A DNA stretch of 12,157 nucleotides from JALYRV01 sp036675475 (GTDB lineage: Bacteria; Acidobacteriota; Vicinamibacteria; Vicinamibacterales; SCN-69-37), in assembly GCA_036675475.1 (NCBI GenBank), contig JAKFEY010000077.1, positions 1-12,157 on the forward strand. The letters run 5' to 3'. Each line of letters begins with the position of its first letter. The stretch's first letter is position 1. Positions 1 through 7,974 of the stretch are shown piece after piece. A model generated the notes under the pieces. It had not been told where the DNA came from, did no database searches, and was given only the letters and a program-made list of their open reading frames with translations. The position numbers were made by a program, and so were the translations under genes.

Positions 1-1
1 C

Positions 2-448
2 GGAGCCGGCCGCGGCCAGGGCCCGGCGGCGCCCAGGCCGTGCCCCGTGGAAGGCGCGGCAGCCGCGCAGGGCGGCGGTCAGGGGCGCGGAGGCGGACGC
101 GGCGGCCAGAACGCGGCGCTCGACGCCCTCACTCCGGAGCGTCGCGCGGAGTACGACAAGCGCCTGGCGGCGATCGACGCGAAGTACCCCGTGCCGCCCC
201 GCGCGACGGTCAAGGACTTCGTCAATCACATCGACTATCTGGTGAAGAAGATCGGCATCGACCACGTCGGCATTTCGTCCGACTTCGACGGCGGCGGCGG
301 CGTCGAGGGCTGGAACCATGCCGGCGAAAGCGCCAACGTGACGATCGAGCTCGTGCGCCGGGGCTACACGGAAGAGCAGATCGGCAAGCTGTGGAGCGGC
401 AATCTGCTCCGCGTGTGGGAGCAGGTCGAGAAGGCCGCGGGGAAATGA
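2..448 (+). CDS. Membrane dipeptidase (peptidase M19), C-terminal part, cut by window edge
   Basis: This is the 3' end of a zinc dipeptidase of the renal dipeptidase family (M19), which hydrolyses dipeptides and is usually exported. The frame is open from base 2 to the TGA at 446-448, so about 148 residues are visible and the start lies outside the window; the GTG at 47 is internal. The family signature is the DHVGISSDFDGGGG stretch, where the Asp of SDFDG corresponds to a conserved active-site residue, followed by the typical C-terminal helix pair (ELVRRGYTEEQIGKLWSGN, then LRVWEQVE). Before it lies a Gly/Arg/Ala/Gln-rich low-complexity stretch of roughly 35 residues, not part of the usual fold, followed by a charged helix (TPERRAEYDKRLAAID). 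The stop codon overlaps the next start as ATGA, so the two genes are probably translated in tandem. The family call is confident; the substrate is not known. Confidence 0.87.
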   Translation, partial: GAGRGQGPAAPRPCPVEGAAAAQGGGQGRGGGRGGQNAALDALTPERRAEYDKRLAAIDAKYPVPPRATVKDFVNHIDYLVKKIGIDHVGISSDFDGGGGVEGWNHAGESANVTIELVRRGYTEEQIGKLWSGNLLRVWEQVEKAAGK

Positions 449-3087
449 TCGGGCGCGCCGGCACCTCCCGCATCGCCGGCTTCGTGTCGGCGATCGTCCT
501 GTCGCTTGCGGCGCTCCCGCCCCACCAGACGCCGGCCACGCAAGACGATGGCTTCCGCGGCATCAAGCTGCGGAGCCTCGGGCCGTCGATGGCCACCGGC
601 CGGCTCGCCGATTTCGCGATCGATCCGCGCGATCCGGCCGTCTGGTACATCGGCGCCGCTTCGGGCGGGGTGTGGAAGTCGGTCAATCACGGCCTCGACT
701 GGACGCCGATCTTCGACGAACAGGGCGCATATTCGATCGGCGTCGTCGAAATCGACCCGAATCGTCCCGACACGATCTGGGTCGGCACGGGCGAGAACGC
801 CAGCCAGCGCAGCGCCAGCTACGGCGACGGTGTCTACAAGAGCACCGACGGCGGCAAGACCTGGCGCAACATGGGTCTCCGCGGGTCGGAGAAGATCGGC
901 CGCATCCTGATCCATCCGCGCGATTCGAACATCGTCTACGTGGCGTCGCAGGGGCCGCTGTGGGCGCCAGGCGGGGATCGCGGGCTGTTCAAGACGACGG
1001 ACGGCGGCGCGACGTGGAAGGCCGTCCTCACCGTCAGCGAGAACACCGGCGTCGCCGACCTCGCGATGGATCCGCGCAACCCGGACGTGATTTACGCAGC
1101 GTCCTATCAGCGCCGGCGCCATGTCGGGCAGCTCATTGGCGGAGGCCCCGAGTCCAACATCTACAAGACCACTGATGCCGGCGCGACGTGGAAGCCGATC
1201 ATGAACGGGTTGCCGACGGTCGATCGCGGCAGGATCGCTCTTGCCGTGCCGGCGCAGAAGCCCGACACCGTCTACGCGCTCGTCACGGCGGCGCTCAAGC
1301 AGAGCGGCTTCTTTCGCTCCACCGACGCCGGCGCGACCTGGACGAAGATGAGCGACTACGTCGTGGTCGATCCGCAGTACTACGGCGAGATCTACGTGGA
1401 TCCGTCCAATCCGGAGCGGGTCTTCGCGGTCGATCAGAACATCCACATCACGAGCGACGGCGGCCGGACGTTTCAGGAGGCCGACTATCCGATCCACGTC
1501 GACCATCACGAGATTTACATCGATCCGGCGAACACGCGTCACATGATCATCGGCAACGACGGGGGGCTCTACGAGTCGTGGGATGGCGGGACGACGTTCC
1601 ATCACTTCACGAACCTGCCGCTCGAGCAGTACTACCGCGTCGCCGTCGACAACGCCGCGCCGTTCTACAACATCTGCGGCGGCACGCAGGACAACGGATC
1701 GATGTGCGGGCCGGCGCGCACCGCCAACCGCATCGGGATCCGATCGGTCGACTGGATCCGCGTCGGCGGCGGCGACGGCATGCAGCCGCGCGTCGATCCC
1801 ACCGATCCCAACATCGTCTATTCGATGTCGCAGAACGGCGCGATCTCCCGCCTCGATCTGCGGACCGGCGAAAGCGCCGGAATCCGGCCCGCCCCGGCAA
1901 TCCGTGAGAACGTGCGGTGGAACTGGGAGTCGCCGTTCATCATCAGCCCCCACAACCCGTCACGCCTGTACCTCGCCGGGTCGGCGCTCTATCGCAGCGA
2001 CGATCGCGGCAGCGGCTGGAAGAAGATCACCGGCGACCTGACGCGCTCCATCGATCGCGACGAGCTGCCCGTGATGGGCAAGGTGTGGGGACCCGACGCC
2101 GTCTGGAAGAACATCTTCACCACCGACTACGGCGTGGCCTCGGCGCTCGACGAGTCGCCGATGCGCGAGGGCCTCATCGCCGTCGGAACAGACGACGGGC
2201 TCGTGCAGATGTCGGAGGATGCGGGGGCGACGTGGCGGAAGATCGACCGCTTCGCCGGCGTGCCCGAGAAGGCGTACGTCAGCGACATCGCGTTCTCGCA
2301 GCACGACGTCAACACGCTCTACGCGACGTTCCACAACTTTCAGTACGGCGACTTCAAGCCGTACGTCCTGAAGAGCCGGGACCTTGGCCGCACGTGGACA
2401 TCGATTGCGGGCAATCTGCCAGACCGCGGGTCGGCATGGTCCATCGTCGAGGATCACGTCAATCCGCGCCTGCTGTTCCTGGGCACGGAGTTCGCGCTGT
2501 ACGCCAGCGTGGATGGCGGCGCGGCGTGGCACCCGCTCGGCGGCCTGCCGACGATCACGGCGCGCGACATCGCCATTCAAGAACGCGAGCACGATCTCGT
2601 CGTCGCGACGTTCGGGCGCGGGATGTATGTGCTCGACGACTACAGCGCCCTGCGCCACGTGACGCCGGGCGCGTTGTCGCGCGACTCCGCGCTGTTTCCG
2701 CTGCGGCCGGCGTATCAGATGCCGATGCGCGGCTACGCGGGCGACGGCGGCACGTTCACGAGCGAGAATCCGCCGTACGGCGCGCTGTTCACCTATCACG
2801 TCGCGCGCGCGCCACAGGGCGGCACGCTGACGCTGACCATTACGGACGCGGCCGGTGCGGCGGTGCGCGCGCTGCAGGTGCCCGCCACGCCCGGCTTCCA
2901 TCGCGTTGCCTGGGATCTGCGCCGCGATCCCCCGTCGCGCCCTTCAGGGGCACAGGCCGGGCGAGGCGGCCGCGGTGGCGCGCCCCAGGGCGATCCCGTC
3001 GCCCCCGGACGCTATACCGCGGTGCTCGCCGGCGGCCCGCCGGTCACGGTCGAGGTCGTGGCGGTCACGCCTCCGGCGGTGCGGTGA
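445..3087 (+). CDS. Exported Asp-box (BNR) propeller protein, VPS10/sortilin-like
   Basis: This gene encodes 880 residues, often annotated as a glycosyl hydrolase or VPS10 domain-containing protein, but no catalytic glycosidase site can be shown. The frame is open further upstream, but the ATG at 445 is chosen because it follows the M19 gene as ATGA and begins a signal peptide (residues 1-31, hydrophobic core AIVLSLAAL). Ten Asp-box motifs of the S/T-x-D-x-G-x-T-W type start near residues 132, 183, 241, 291, 335, 377, 517, 589, 643 and 687, for example KSTDGGKTW and KTTDAGATW; a degenerate copy (KSVNHGLDW) lies near 76. This spacing fits one or two large beta-propellers. After residue 760 comes an Ig-like tail with the GFHRVAWDLR motif of FlgD-like domains, interrupted by a Gly/Arg/Gln-rich insert at about 835-850. 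The likely location is the periplasm or cell surface. The ligand is unknown; peptide or glycan binding would suit the dipeptidase upstream, but that is inference. Confidence 0.85.
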   Translation: MIGRAGTSRIAGFVSAIVLSLAALPPHQTPATQDDGFRGIKLRSLGPSMATGRLADFAIDPRDPAVWYIGAASGGVWKSVNHGLDWTPIFDEQGAYSIGVVEIDPNRPDTIWVGTGENASQRSASYGDGVYKSTDGGKTWRNMGLRGSEKIGRILIHPRDSNIVYVASQGPLWAPGGDRGLFKTTDGGATWKAVLTVSENTGVADLAMDPRNPDVIYAASYQRRRHVGQLIGGGPESNIYKTTDAGATWKPIMNGLPTVDRGRIALAVPAQKPDTVYALVTAALKQSGFFRSTDAGATWTKMSDYVVVDPQYYGEIYVDPSNPERVFAVDQNIHITSDGGRTFQEADYPIHVDHHEIYIDPANTRHMIIGNDGGLYESWDGGTTFHHFTNLPLEQYYRVAVDNAAPFYNICGGTQDNGSMCGPARTANRIGIRSVDWIRVGGGDGMQPRVDPTDPNIVYSMSQNGAISRLDLRTGESAGIRPAPAIRENVRWNWESPFIISPHNPSRLYLAGSALYRSDDRGSGWKKITGDLTRSIDRDELPVMGKVWGPDAVWKNIFTTDYGVASALDESPMREGLIAVGTDDGLVQMSEDAGATWRKIDRFAGVPEKAYVSDIAFSQHDVNTLYATFHNFQYGDFKPYVLKSRDLGRTWTSIAGNLPDRGSAWSIVEDHVNPRLLFLGTEFALYASVDGGAAWHPLGGLPTITARDIAIQEREHDLVVATFGRGMYVLDDYSALRHVTPGALSRDSALFPLRPAYQMPMRGYAGDGGTFTSENPPYGALFTYHVARAPQGGTLTLTITDAAGAAVRALQVPATPGFHRVAWDLRRDPPSRPSGAQAGRGGRGGAPQGDPVAPGRYTAVLAGGPPVTVEVVAVTPPAVR

Positions 3088-3959
3088 CCGCGCAGCTCGC
3101 GCTCGACTGCCGCTGCGAGCTGGGAGAAGGGCCGATCTGGGATTCCCGGATCGGCCGTCTTCTTTTTGTCGACATCGACGGCCACACCATCCACTCGTGG
3201 GCGCCCGTCGGCGGCGCGCATGACACCTTCGACTGCGGCGAATATGTCAGCGCCATCGCGCTGGCCGCCGCGGGCGGCTATCTCGTCACGCTGCAGCACG
3301 ATGTCGCCTGGTTCGATCCGCGCACCGGCATCGGTGAGCGGCCCGTGCGCGTCGAGGCCGATCGCGCCGACACGCGCTTCAACGACGGGTACGTGGACCC
3401 GCGCGGCCGGTTCTGGGCGGGCACGATGTCGCTGGTGCGCAAGCCCGAGCAGGGTGCGCTCTACTGCATCGAGATGGGCGCGGGCCCGCACGTGACGAAA
3501 ATGATCGATCGTGTCGGGACGTCGAACGGCATCGACTGGAGTCCCGACGGCCGGAGCATGTATTACGTCGACACAGCGCTGCGCCGCATCGACGTGTTCG
3601 ATTTCGACGCCGAGTCAGGCGCCATCGCCAACCGCCGCACGCTTGTGGCCATCCCGGAACGTGAGGGCAAGCCCGACGGCTTGATCGTCGACGAGGAAGG
3701 CTTGCTGTGGGTCGCCTTGTGGCAGGGGAGCGCCGTGCGCCGCTACGACGAGCAGGGCCGCATGGTGCGCCAGATCGATCTGCCCCTGAGCTGTCCCACC
3801 AAGTGCGCGTTCGGCGGCGCGAACCTCGACGAGCTGTACATCACCAGCGCGCGGACGATCCTGACGACGCCCGAGGCGCGGGAACGTGAGCCGCACGCCG
3901 GCAGCGTGTTCGTGGCGCGGCCAGGCGTCAGGGGCCGCCAGCCGCATCGAGCCGGATGA
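3084..3959 (+). CDS. SMP-30/gluconolactonase/LRE family protein
   Basis: A 291-residue six-bladed propeller of the SMP-30/regucalcin family, whose members are metal-dependent lactonases acting on sugar acids such as gluconolactone. The start is the GTG at 3084, which overlaps the previous stop as GTGA and brings the protein to the usual length with the family's N-terminal motif in place. Family metal and substrate positions are visible: E15 in LGEGPIW, N100 in FNDGYVDPRGRFWAGTM, N148 in SNGIDWSPDG, and D198 in KPDGLIVDEEGLLW. The CPTKCAF and ELYITSA segments near the C-terminus are also typical. No signal peptide is seen, so it is probably cytoplasmic. As third gene of the plus-strand cluster it is likely translated by re-initiation. 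Its last 32 bases overlap the end of the RES toxin gene on the other strand. The family is confident; the true lactone substrate is not known. Confidence 0.9.
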   Translation: MTAQLALDCRCELGEGPIWDSRIGRLLFVDIDGHTIHSWAPVGGAHDTFDCGEYVSAIALAAAGGYLVTLQHDVAWFDPRTGIGERPVRVEADRADTRFNDGYVDPRGRFWAGTMSLVRKPEQGALYCIEMGAGPHVTKMIDRVGTSNGIDWSPDGRSMYYVDTALRRIDVFDFDAESGAIANRRTLVAIPEREGKPDGLIVDEEGLLWVALWQGSAVRRYDEQGRMVRQIDLPLSCPTKCAFGGANLDELYITSARTILTTPEAREREPHAGSVFVARPGVRGRQPHRAG

Positions 3960-4611
3960 CATCGGGCTCGGGCGTGCCGCGCCAGCGGTACTCGAAGTGC
4001 CCCGCCATGCGCACGTTGCTCACCAGCTTCGGCCGGAAGCTCACCACGCACTCGCCGCCCGCGCGCCGCACGCTTCGATAGACCACGCCATTGGCGCCGC
4101 GCTCGAAAAGCGCGCGCCCAAGCCGCCGCGCCGGTTCGTGATCGTCAGGCCGGCGCGTCTCGTCCCACTCGTCGCCGCGCACATCGTGAAACGGCGCGTC
4201 GAAGTCGGCCTGGTACAGCCGCATCTGCACGCGCGTGTCGAGTGCCCCGATTTCCTGCAGCTCCTTCGTCCGCCGGTGCGTGGATTCCGCGAGCGCCGTC
4301 TCGAGATCGCGTCCCGCGTACCAGGCGCCCCGCGTGCTGTCACTGAACCGCGCGCCTGAGGCATGCGGATGACAGTAGGCCGCCATGACCACCGACGCCA
4401 TCGGGCCGGTCACCCACTCGTCGGCCGGCACCGTGTGCAGCAGGCCAACTTCGTTGCTGAGACGATCGTTGGTCCAGCCTTCGAGCTCGAAGAGCTCCGG
4501 CAGGTCGTGCGGCGACGCGACGCGATCGAAGACGCCGATGGTGGGATAGCGGCTCGGCACGAGGCGGCACGTCCGCGTCCACGCGATGTGCGCAAGCGGC
4601 GGCAGCGTCAC
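3928..4611 (-). CDS. RES-domain toxin (type II toxin-antitoxin, NAD+-consuming family)
   Basis: A 227-residue RES-domain protein. Characterised members (Res, MbcT) break down NAD+ in the cytoplasm by phosphorolysis or hydrolysis and stop growth unless bound by their Xre-type partner. Conserved positions can be read: R88 in GARFS, Y98 in GAWYAG, E109 in ETALAESTHRR, and S180 in GVVYRSVRRAGG, matching the Arg/Glu/Ser residues that name the family. The 'GARF..WYAG...ETALAE' block is the strongest signature. The start is GTG at 4611, overlapping the antitoxin stop as GTGA, so toxin translation probably depends on antitoxin translation. No frameshift or missing key residue is seen, so the toxin appears intact. 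The TGA at 3930-3928 lies inside the convergent SMP-30 gene. The family call is firm; the NAD+-degrading activity is inferred from the family. Confidence 0.9.
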   Translation of the reverse strand: MTLPPLAHIAWTRTCRLVPSRYPTIGVFDRVASPHDLPELFELEGWTNDRLSNEVGLLHTVPADEWVTGPMASVVMAAYCHPHASGARFSDSTRGAWYAGRDLETALAESTHRRTKELQEIGALDTRVQMRLYQADFDAPFHDVRGDEWDETRRPDDHEPARRLGRALFERGANGVVYRSVRRAGGECVVSFRPKLVSNVRMAGHFEYRWRGTPEPDVIRLDAAGGP

Positions 4612-5036
4612 CCGCGCCTCCCATCGAGCAGCCGCCGCACCCGGTACAGCCCATCGATCCCATCGTCCATCATCAGCGCGAGCGGAGGATTGCCGCCGAA
4701 GACCTCATTCGAGTTGGGCATGCGCACCCAGGCGTCGGCGAGCGCAGGCTCGGGATACAGCAGCTGCAGCGCTTTGTAGATGCCGAGGATCAGCGACAGC
4801 CGCGTGAGCGTGTCGAACGAGAGGGTGCCTGAGCTGCCGCTCTTGTGCTTGTGGAAGGTGGACGCTGCCGGCCAGCCTAGGAGGGCGCGCTGCTCGACGA
4901 CCGAGAGGTCCCAGGCCGCCGCGATGGGGAAGAACGCCCGTAAAGCCGGTCCTGACAGTCGCTTACGGACTTCAGGCTCAGGACGAAGCGCAGCCGGCGC
5001 CGGCTTCCATCTGTCTGCCCGAAGGCGTCGCTCCAT
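4608..5036 (-). CDS. Xre/MbcA/ParS-type antitoxin paired with RES toxin
   Basis: A 142-residue antitoxin of the Xre family with a C-terminal MbcA/ParS/Xre toxin-binding domain. A helix-turn-helix region spans about residues 42-90 (DLSVVEQRALLGWPAAST, then LSFDTLTRLSLILGIYKAL). The toxin-binding tail covers about 100-142, with the AWVRMPNSNEVFGG motif and a closing helix (DGIDGLYRVRRLLDG). It would neutralise the RES toxin by filling its active site, and repress its own operon. The start is ATG at 5036-5034, which lies inside a palindromic operator and only 8 bases after a perfect TATAAT, so the transcript probably begins at or very near the start codon; no Shine-Dalgarno sequence precedes it. 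No later ATG, GTG or TTG in the first 25 codons is in frame, which supports this start. It sits 38 bases after the stop of the permease gene on the same strand. Confidence 0.9.
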   Translation of the reverse strand: MERRLRADRWKPAPAALRPEPEVRKRLSGPALRAFFPIAAAWDLSVVEQRALLGWPAASTFHKHKSGSSGTLSFDTLTRLSLILGIYKALQLLYPEPALADAWVRMPNSNEVFGGNPPLALMMDDGIDGLYRVRRLLDGRRG

Positions 5037-5064
5037 GTATGGAGATTATAGTCCATATATGGAG
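5031..5064 (-). promoter_or_regulatory. Toxin-antitoxin promoter with twin palindromic operators
   Basis: Two near-identical palindromes lie 20 bp apart centre to centre, on roughly the same DNA face. CTCCATGTATGGAG (5031-5044) is symmetric except for its central GT, and TCCATATATGGA (5052-5063) is perfect. The bases between the 14-mers, 5045-5050, read TATAAT on the minus strand, an exact consensus -10 hexamer. The antitoxin start codon (5036-5034) lies inside the proximal palindrome. No good -35 hexamer is found 15-18 bases upstream. The inferred role is autorepression by the antitoxin or the toxin-antitoxin complex. The sequence pattern is directly seen; binding is not shown. Confidence 0.75.
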
Positions 5065-5074
5065 AACGCAGGCG

Positions 5075-7675
5075 CTAGTCCGTCCTGAGCGCGACCGACG
5101 CGTCTACTGACGCCGCGCGGCGCGCGGGCACCCAGGCTGCCGCCAGCGCCGTCAGCACGAGGATGGCAGTAACAGTCAGGATCAGCACCGGGTCGAACGG
5201 CTTCGTGAGAGGCAGCGTGGCGTTGAACCCTACCAGCAGCGGAATTCCAAGGACCGCACCCACACCGAGGCCGACGAGAACGAGCCGGCCGGCCTGCGCA
5301 ATCACCATCCGCACGATGTCGGCGCCGCGCGCGCCCAGCGCGACGCGCACGCCGAACTCGCTGGTCCGCAGCGCGACGAAGAAGGCGATCACGCTGTATA
5401 AGCCGCTGACCGCCAGCAGCAGCGACACGATGCCGATGCCGCTCGCGGCGCCGGCGATGTAGCCAAGAAACGCCGCATCCTCGTTGTAATGATCCTCGAG
5501 CGTGCGGATGGAGACCGCCGGCAGATTCGGGTCCGCCTGCGCGAGCGTTTCGCGCACGACATTGATCATCTCGCGCGCATAGGGTGTCCGCACCCAGAGG
5601 CCGACATAGCGAGGTGCCTGGTCGAGCGGGAGGTAGATCGTTGGGCTCGAGTTGGCGGACATGCTGTCACCGGGCGGCGGGCTGGCGACGCCGACGATGG
5701 GCGCGATGCGGATCTGCTGATCTCCCTCGAACGCGACCTTCACCGTTTGTCCCAGCACGGGCTCGCGAAGCTGATGCTCGTCGATGAACGCCTGATCGAC
5801 CACGATCGCCGTCTCGCCGGGCGCGAAGATTCGTCCTCGAACCAGCGTGATGTTCGCCGTGTCGAAGAAGCTGGGCGTCACGTGATGGCTGTCCTCGTAC
5901 CGCTCCAGATCGGGCGCGTCGCCGGCGAGCCATACGCGCGACTGCTCCCAGCCGTTCGGGCTCACACTGGTGAGTCCGACATTCGCCACGCGGCTGTCGG
6001 CGCGCAGGCGCGCCTCGAGGGTGTCGAGGAGCCGCCGGCGTTCGGGCACCACGTAGTTGCGGATGTCGAAGCGGAGCTCGGCGATCGTGATGCTCGAGGC
6101 GTGCGGCGGCACCATGCTGGTCTCGTCGAGCAGGCCCCGCGTGAAGATGCCGGCCGTGAGCAGCAGCAGAAAGCACAGCGAAACCTGCGCCACCACGAGG
6201 CCTCGGCGCACGCGCGAATTGCCGCTCGCGATCGACCGTCCGCCCGAGCGCAGGCCATCGGCCGTGCGCCCGCGCGTCGCCGCCAGCGCGGGCAGCAGTC
6301 CCGTCGCGGCGACGATGGCCAGGGCGACGCCGGCCGAGAACAGCAGCACCCGGAAGTCGACGTTGATGGGTACCGGCAACACCAGCTCCGCGATCTTCAG
6401 CAGCACGGTGATCGCGACGGCAGCCGTCGCGAATCCCCCGATCGAAAGCATGGCGGCTTCGAGCGTCAGCAAGCGGACGATCTGGCCGCGCGACGCGCCG
6501 AGTGAGGCGCGCACGGCGAGCTCGCGGGCGCGCAGGCTGGCGCGCACGAGCTGCAGGTTCGCGACGTTCGCGCAGCCGATGGCCAGCACCGTGAGCGGGG
6601 CGGACATCAGCAGCATCACCATGCCGAGCAGCGCCGCATTGCTGGTGCCCGGCGCCAGGCCATTGGCCATCACGATAAACCGCGCGTCTTTCCGGCGCTG
6701 CGGATTCATGCCCTCGAGGCGCGCGGCCAGCGGCTGCATTTCCGCGGTCACTTGCGCGGGCTCGACGCCGTCGCGAAGGCGGGCCGCCATGTTGAACCAT
6801 GACGCCTGCGGAGATCGCACGCCCGGCCACGTGCGCGCGTGCGCCATCGGCACGTACACCTTGTACCCGCCCGGCCCATCCACATCGTCGGACGCCAGAC
6901 CGGTGAAGCCTTCGGGCGCGACGCCCACGATGACGGCCTCGCGATCGCCGAGCACGACCGGCCGGCCCACGATGTCGGACGGCGCGCCGAGGCGTCCGTT
7001 CCAGAACGCGTGCGAAATCACGACGGCAAGCGGCGCCTCGGGACGATCGTCGGCGGGTGACAGCAGGCGACCGGCGAGCGGCGTGCTGCCGAGGGTCTGG
7101 AAGAACGCGCCGTTCACGAACGCGCCGACGACATGCATCGGATCGTGTCCGGGAACCCGGATCGAGAAGTCCGAGCGGCCTTCCGCCGCGATGCTGATCA
7201 CGCTCGGGGAACCCTCGGCGACGACGGCGAACTCGTCGAGCGACGCGTCGGCGGCGCGCTCGTTCGCGTAGATGAACAGCCGCGGCATTCCGCTGCGGTC
7301 GACGATGCCTGGCCTGTCGCCATACAGGAAGGCGTTGAGAATGGAGAAGGCCGACGTGCAGACGGCGATGCCGATGCCCAGGCACAGGCTGACCGTTGCG
7401 ACGTGCCCCGGCGACCTGGCGATGCTGCGGGCGGTCTGCTTCAGGTCGCTGCCCCAGCCGCCCTGCCACGCGCTGGCCCACACACTTTCCTCGCGCTCGC
7501 GCGTCGTCCATCTCGAGGTGAGCGCGTCGAGCGGCGCGCCGAGTGAGATGCGGAAGGCTTTCAGCGCGCCATGGCGGCGCGCGGCCGCAATTTCCGCGCG
7601 CCATTCTTCACGCCAGCCCGCACGCAGGCGGCGCGGGACGAGCAGGCTGAGGATGTAGAGGAGGATGTTCGTCAC
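5075..7675 (-). CDS. ADOP-type duplicated ABC permease (MacB/FtsX fold), no ATPase
   Basis: An 866-residue inner-membrane permease related to MacB/FtsX exporters. It holds two permease halves in one chain, as in the acidobacterial duplicated orphan permeases, and no ATPase is encoded beside it. Residues 1-85 form the soluble prefix seen in this group (PRRLRAGWREEWRAEIAAAR). A membrane helix lies at about 93-115, a large periplasmic MacB-type domain at 120-340, helices near 345-370, 405-430, 443-466 and 492-515, a second periplasmic domain at about 516-735, and helices near 744-768, 797-817 and 829-850. The FtsX signature occurs twice: RARELAVRASLGAS (382-395) and RTSEFGVRVALGAR (770-783). The start is GTG at 7675, overlapping the PadR stop as GTGA. 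The transported substrate is unknown; antimicrobial or lipid export is only a family-level guess. Confidence 0.9.
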   Translation of the reverse strand: MTNILLYILSLLVPRRLRAGWREEWRAEIAAARRHGALKAFRISLGAPLDALTSRWTTREREESVWASAWQGGWGSDLKQTARSIARSPGHVATVSLCLGIGIAVCTSAFSILNAFLYGDRPGIVDRSGMPRLFIYANERAADASLDEFAVVAEGSPSVISIAAEGRSDFSIRVPGHDPMHVVGAFVNGAFFQTLGSTPLAGRLLSPADDRPEAPLAVVISHAFWNGRLGAPSDIVGRPVVLGDREAVIVGVAPEGFTGLASDDVDGPGGYKVYVPMAHARTWPGVRSPQASWFNMAARLRDGVEPAQVTAEMQPLAARLEGMNPQRRKDARFIVMANGLAPGTSNAALLGMVMLLMSAPLTVLAIGCANVANLQLVRASLRARELAVRASLGASRGQIVRLLTLEAAMLSIGGFATAAVAITVLLKIAELVLPVPINVDFRVLLFSAGVALAIVAATGLLPALAATRGRTADGLRSGGRSIASGNSRVRRGLVVAQVSLCFLLLLTAGIFTRGLLDETSMVPPHASSITIAELRFDIRNYVVPERRRLLDTLEARLRADSRVANVGLTSVSPNGWEQSRVWLAGDAPDLERYEDSHHVTPSFFDTANITLVRGRIFAPGETAIVVDQAFIDEHQLREPVLGQTVKVAFEGDQQIRIAPIVGVASPPPGDSMSANSSPTIYLPLDQAPRYVGLWVRTPYAREMINVVRETLAQADPNLPAVSIRTLEDHYNEDAAFLGYIAGAASGIGIVSLLLAVSGLYSVIAFFVALRTSEFGVRVALGARGADIVRMVIAQAGRLVLVGLGVGAVLGIPLLVGFNATLPLTKPFDPVLILTVTAILVLTALAAAWVPARRAASVDASVALRTD

Positions 7676-7974
7676 GCGCGGCCTCGCTTCGGGAACAGTT
7701 TCGATACGGCGCGATAGCGGGACTCGGCTTCGGCGAGCTGTTCGCGTCCGGGCTTCGTGAGTTCGTAGTAGCGCCGCCGCGGGCGGGCGTTGTCGCGCGC
7801 ATCCTTGTCGGTTTCCCAGTCCGACCGGACGAGGCCGAGGCTTTCGAGCCGGCGAAGCGCGGGGTAAATGGTTCCGCTGGGAAGGTTCGTGACATCCATG
7901 ATGTCGAACCCGAATTTATGGCCCTGCGCGAGGGCCTGGAGGACGAAGAGGCCGGTATAGGAAAGGCTGCCCAT
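7672..7974 (-). CDS. PadR-family transcriptional regulator
   Basis: A 100-residue winged-helix regulator. The PadR pattern is clear: LSYTGLFVLQAL at the start, then FGFDIMDVTNLPSGTIYPAL (recognition helix, residues 22-40), RRLESLGLV, and the wing with RPRRRYYELTKPGREQL, followed by a short C-terminal helix for dimerisation. The frame is open to 8109, but the upstream part would run through the operator and the end of the neighbouring gene and has no family similarity, so the ATG at 7974 is chosen. It is followed by the permease gene with a GTGA overlap, the usual PadR-permease pairing in Acidobacteriota, so it most likely represses its own operon until a ligand, perhaps the exported compound, is bound. 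A perfect inverted repeat directly precedes the start codon. Confidence 0.9.
   Translation of the reverse strand: MGSLSYTGLFVLQALAQGHKFGFDIMDVTNLPSGTIYPALRRLESLGLVRSDWETDKDARDNARPRRRYYELTKPGREQLAEAESRYRAVSKLFPKRGRA

Noticed and set aside
364..1953. A 529-codon open frame on the minus strand, opposite the Asp-box gene (and a 313-codon one at 1960-2901)
   Set aside because: The translations are Arg/Asp/Val-rich and low in recognisable motifs, as expected for the reverse strand of a GC-rich gene, while the plus-strand protein has clear domain motifs throughout.
1917..3083. N-terminal extension of the SMP-30 gene, whose frame is open from 1917
   Set aside because: The extra residues are Arg-rich shadow of the Asp-box gene in another frame. 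The GTG at 3084 gives the family length and the expected first motif.
5667..7604. A 645-codon minus-strand frame inside the permease gene, and a 404-codon plus-strand frame opposite it
   Set aside because: Both are Arg/Ala/Ser-rich shadows; the permease frame has transmembrane helices and the duplicated FtsX signature.
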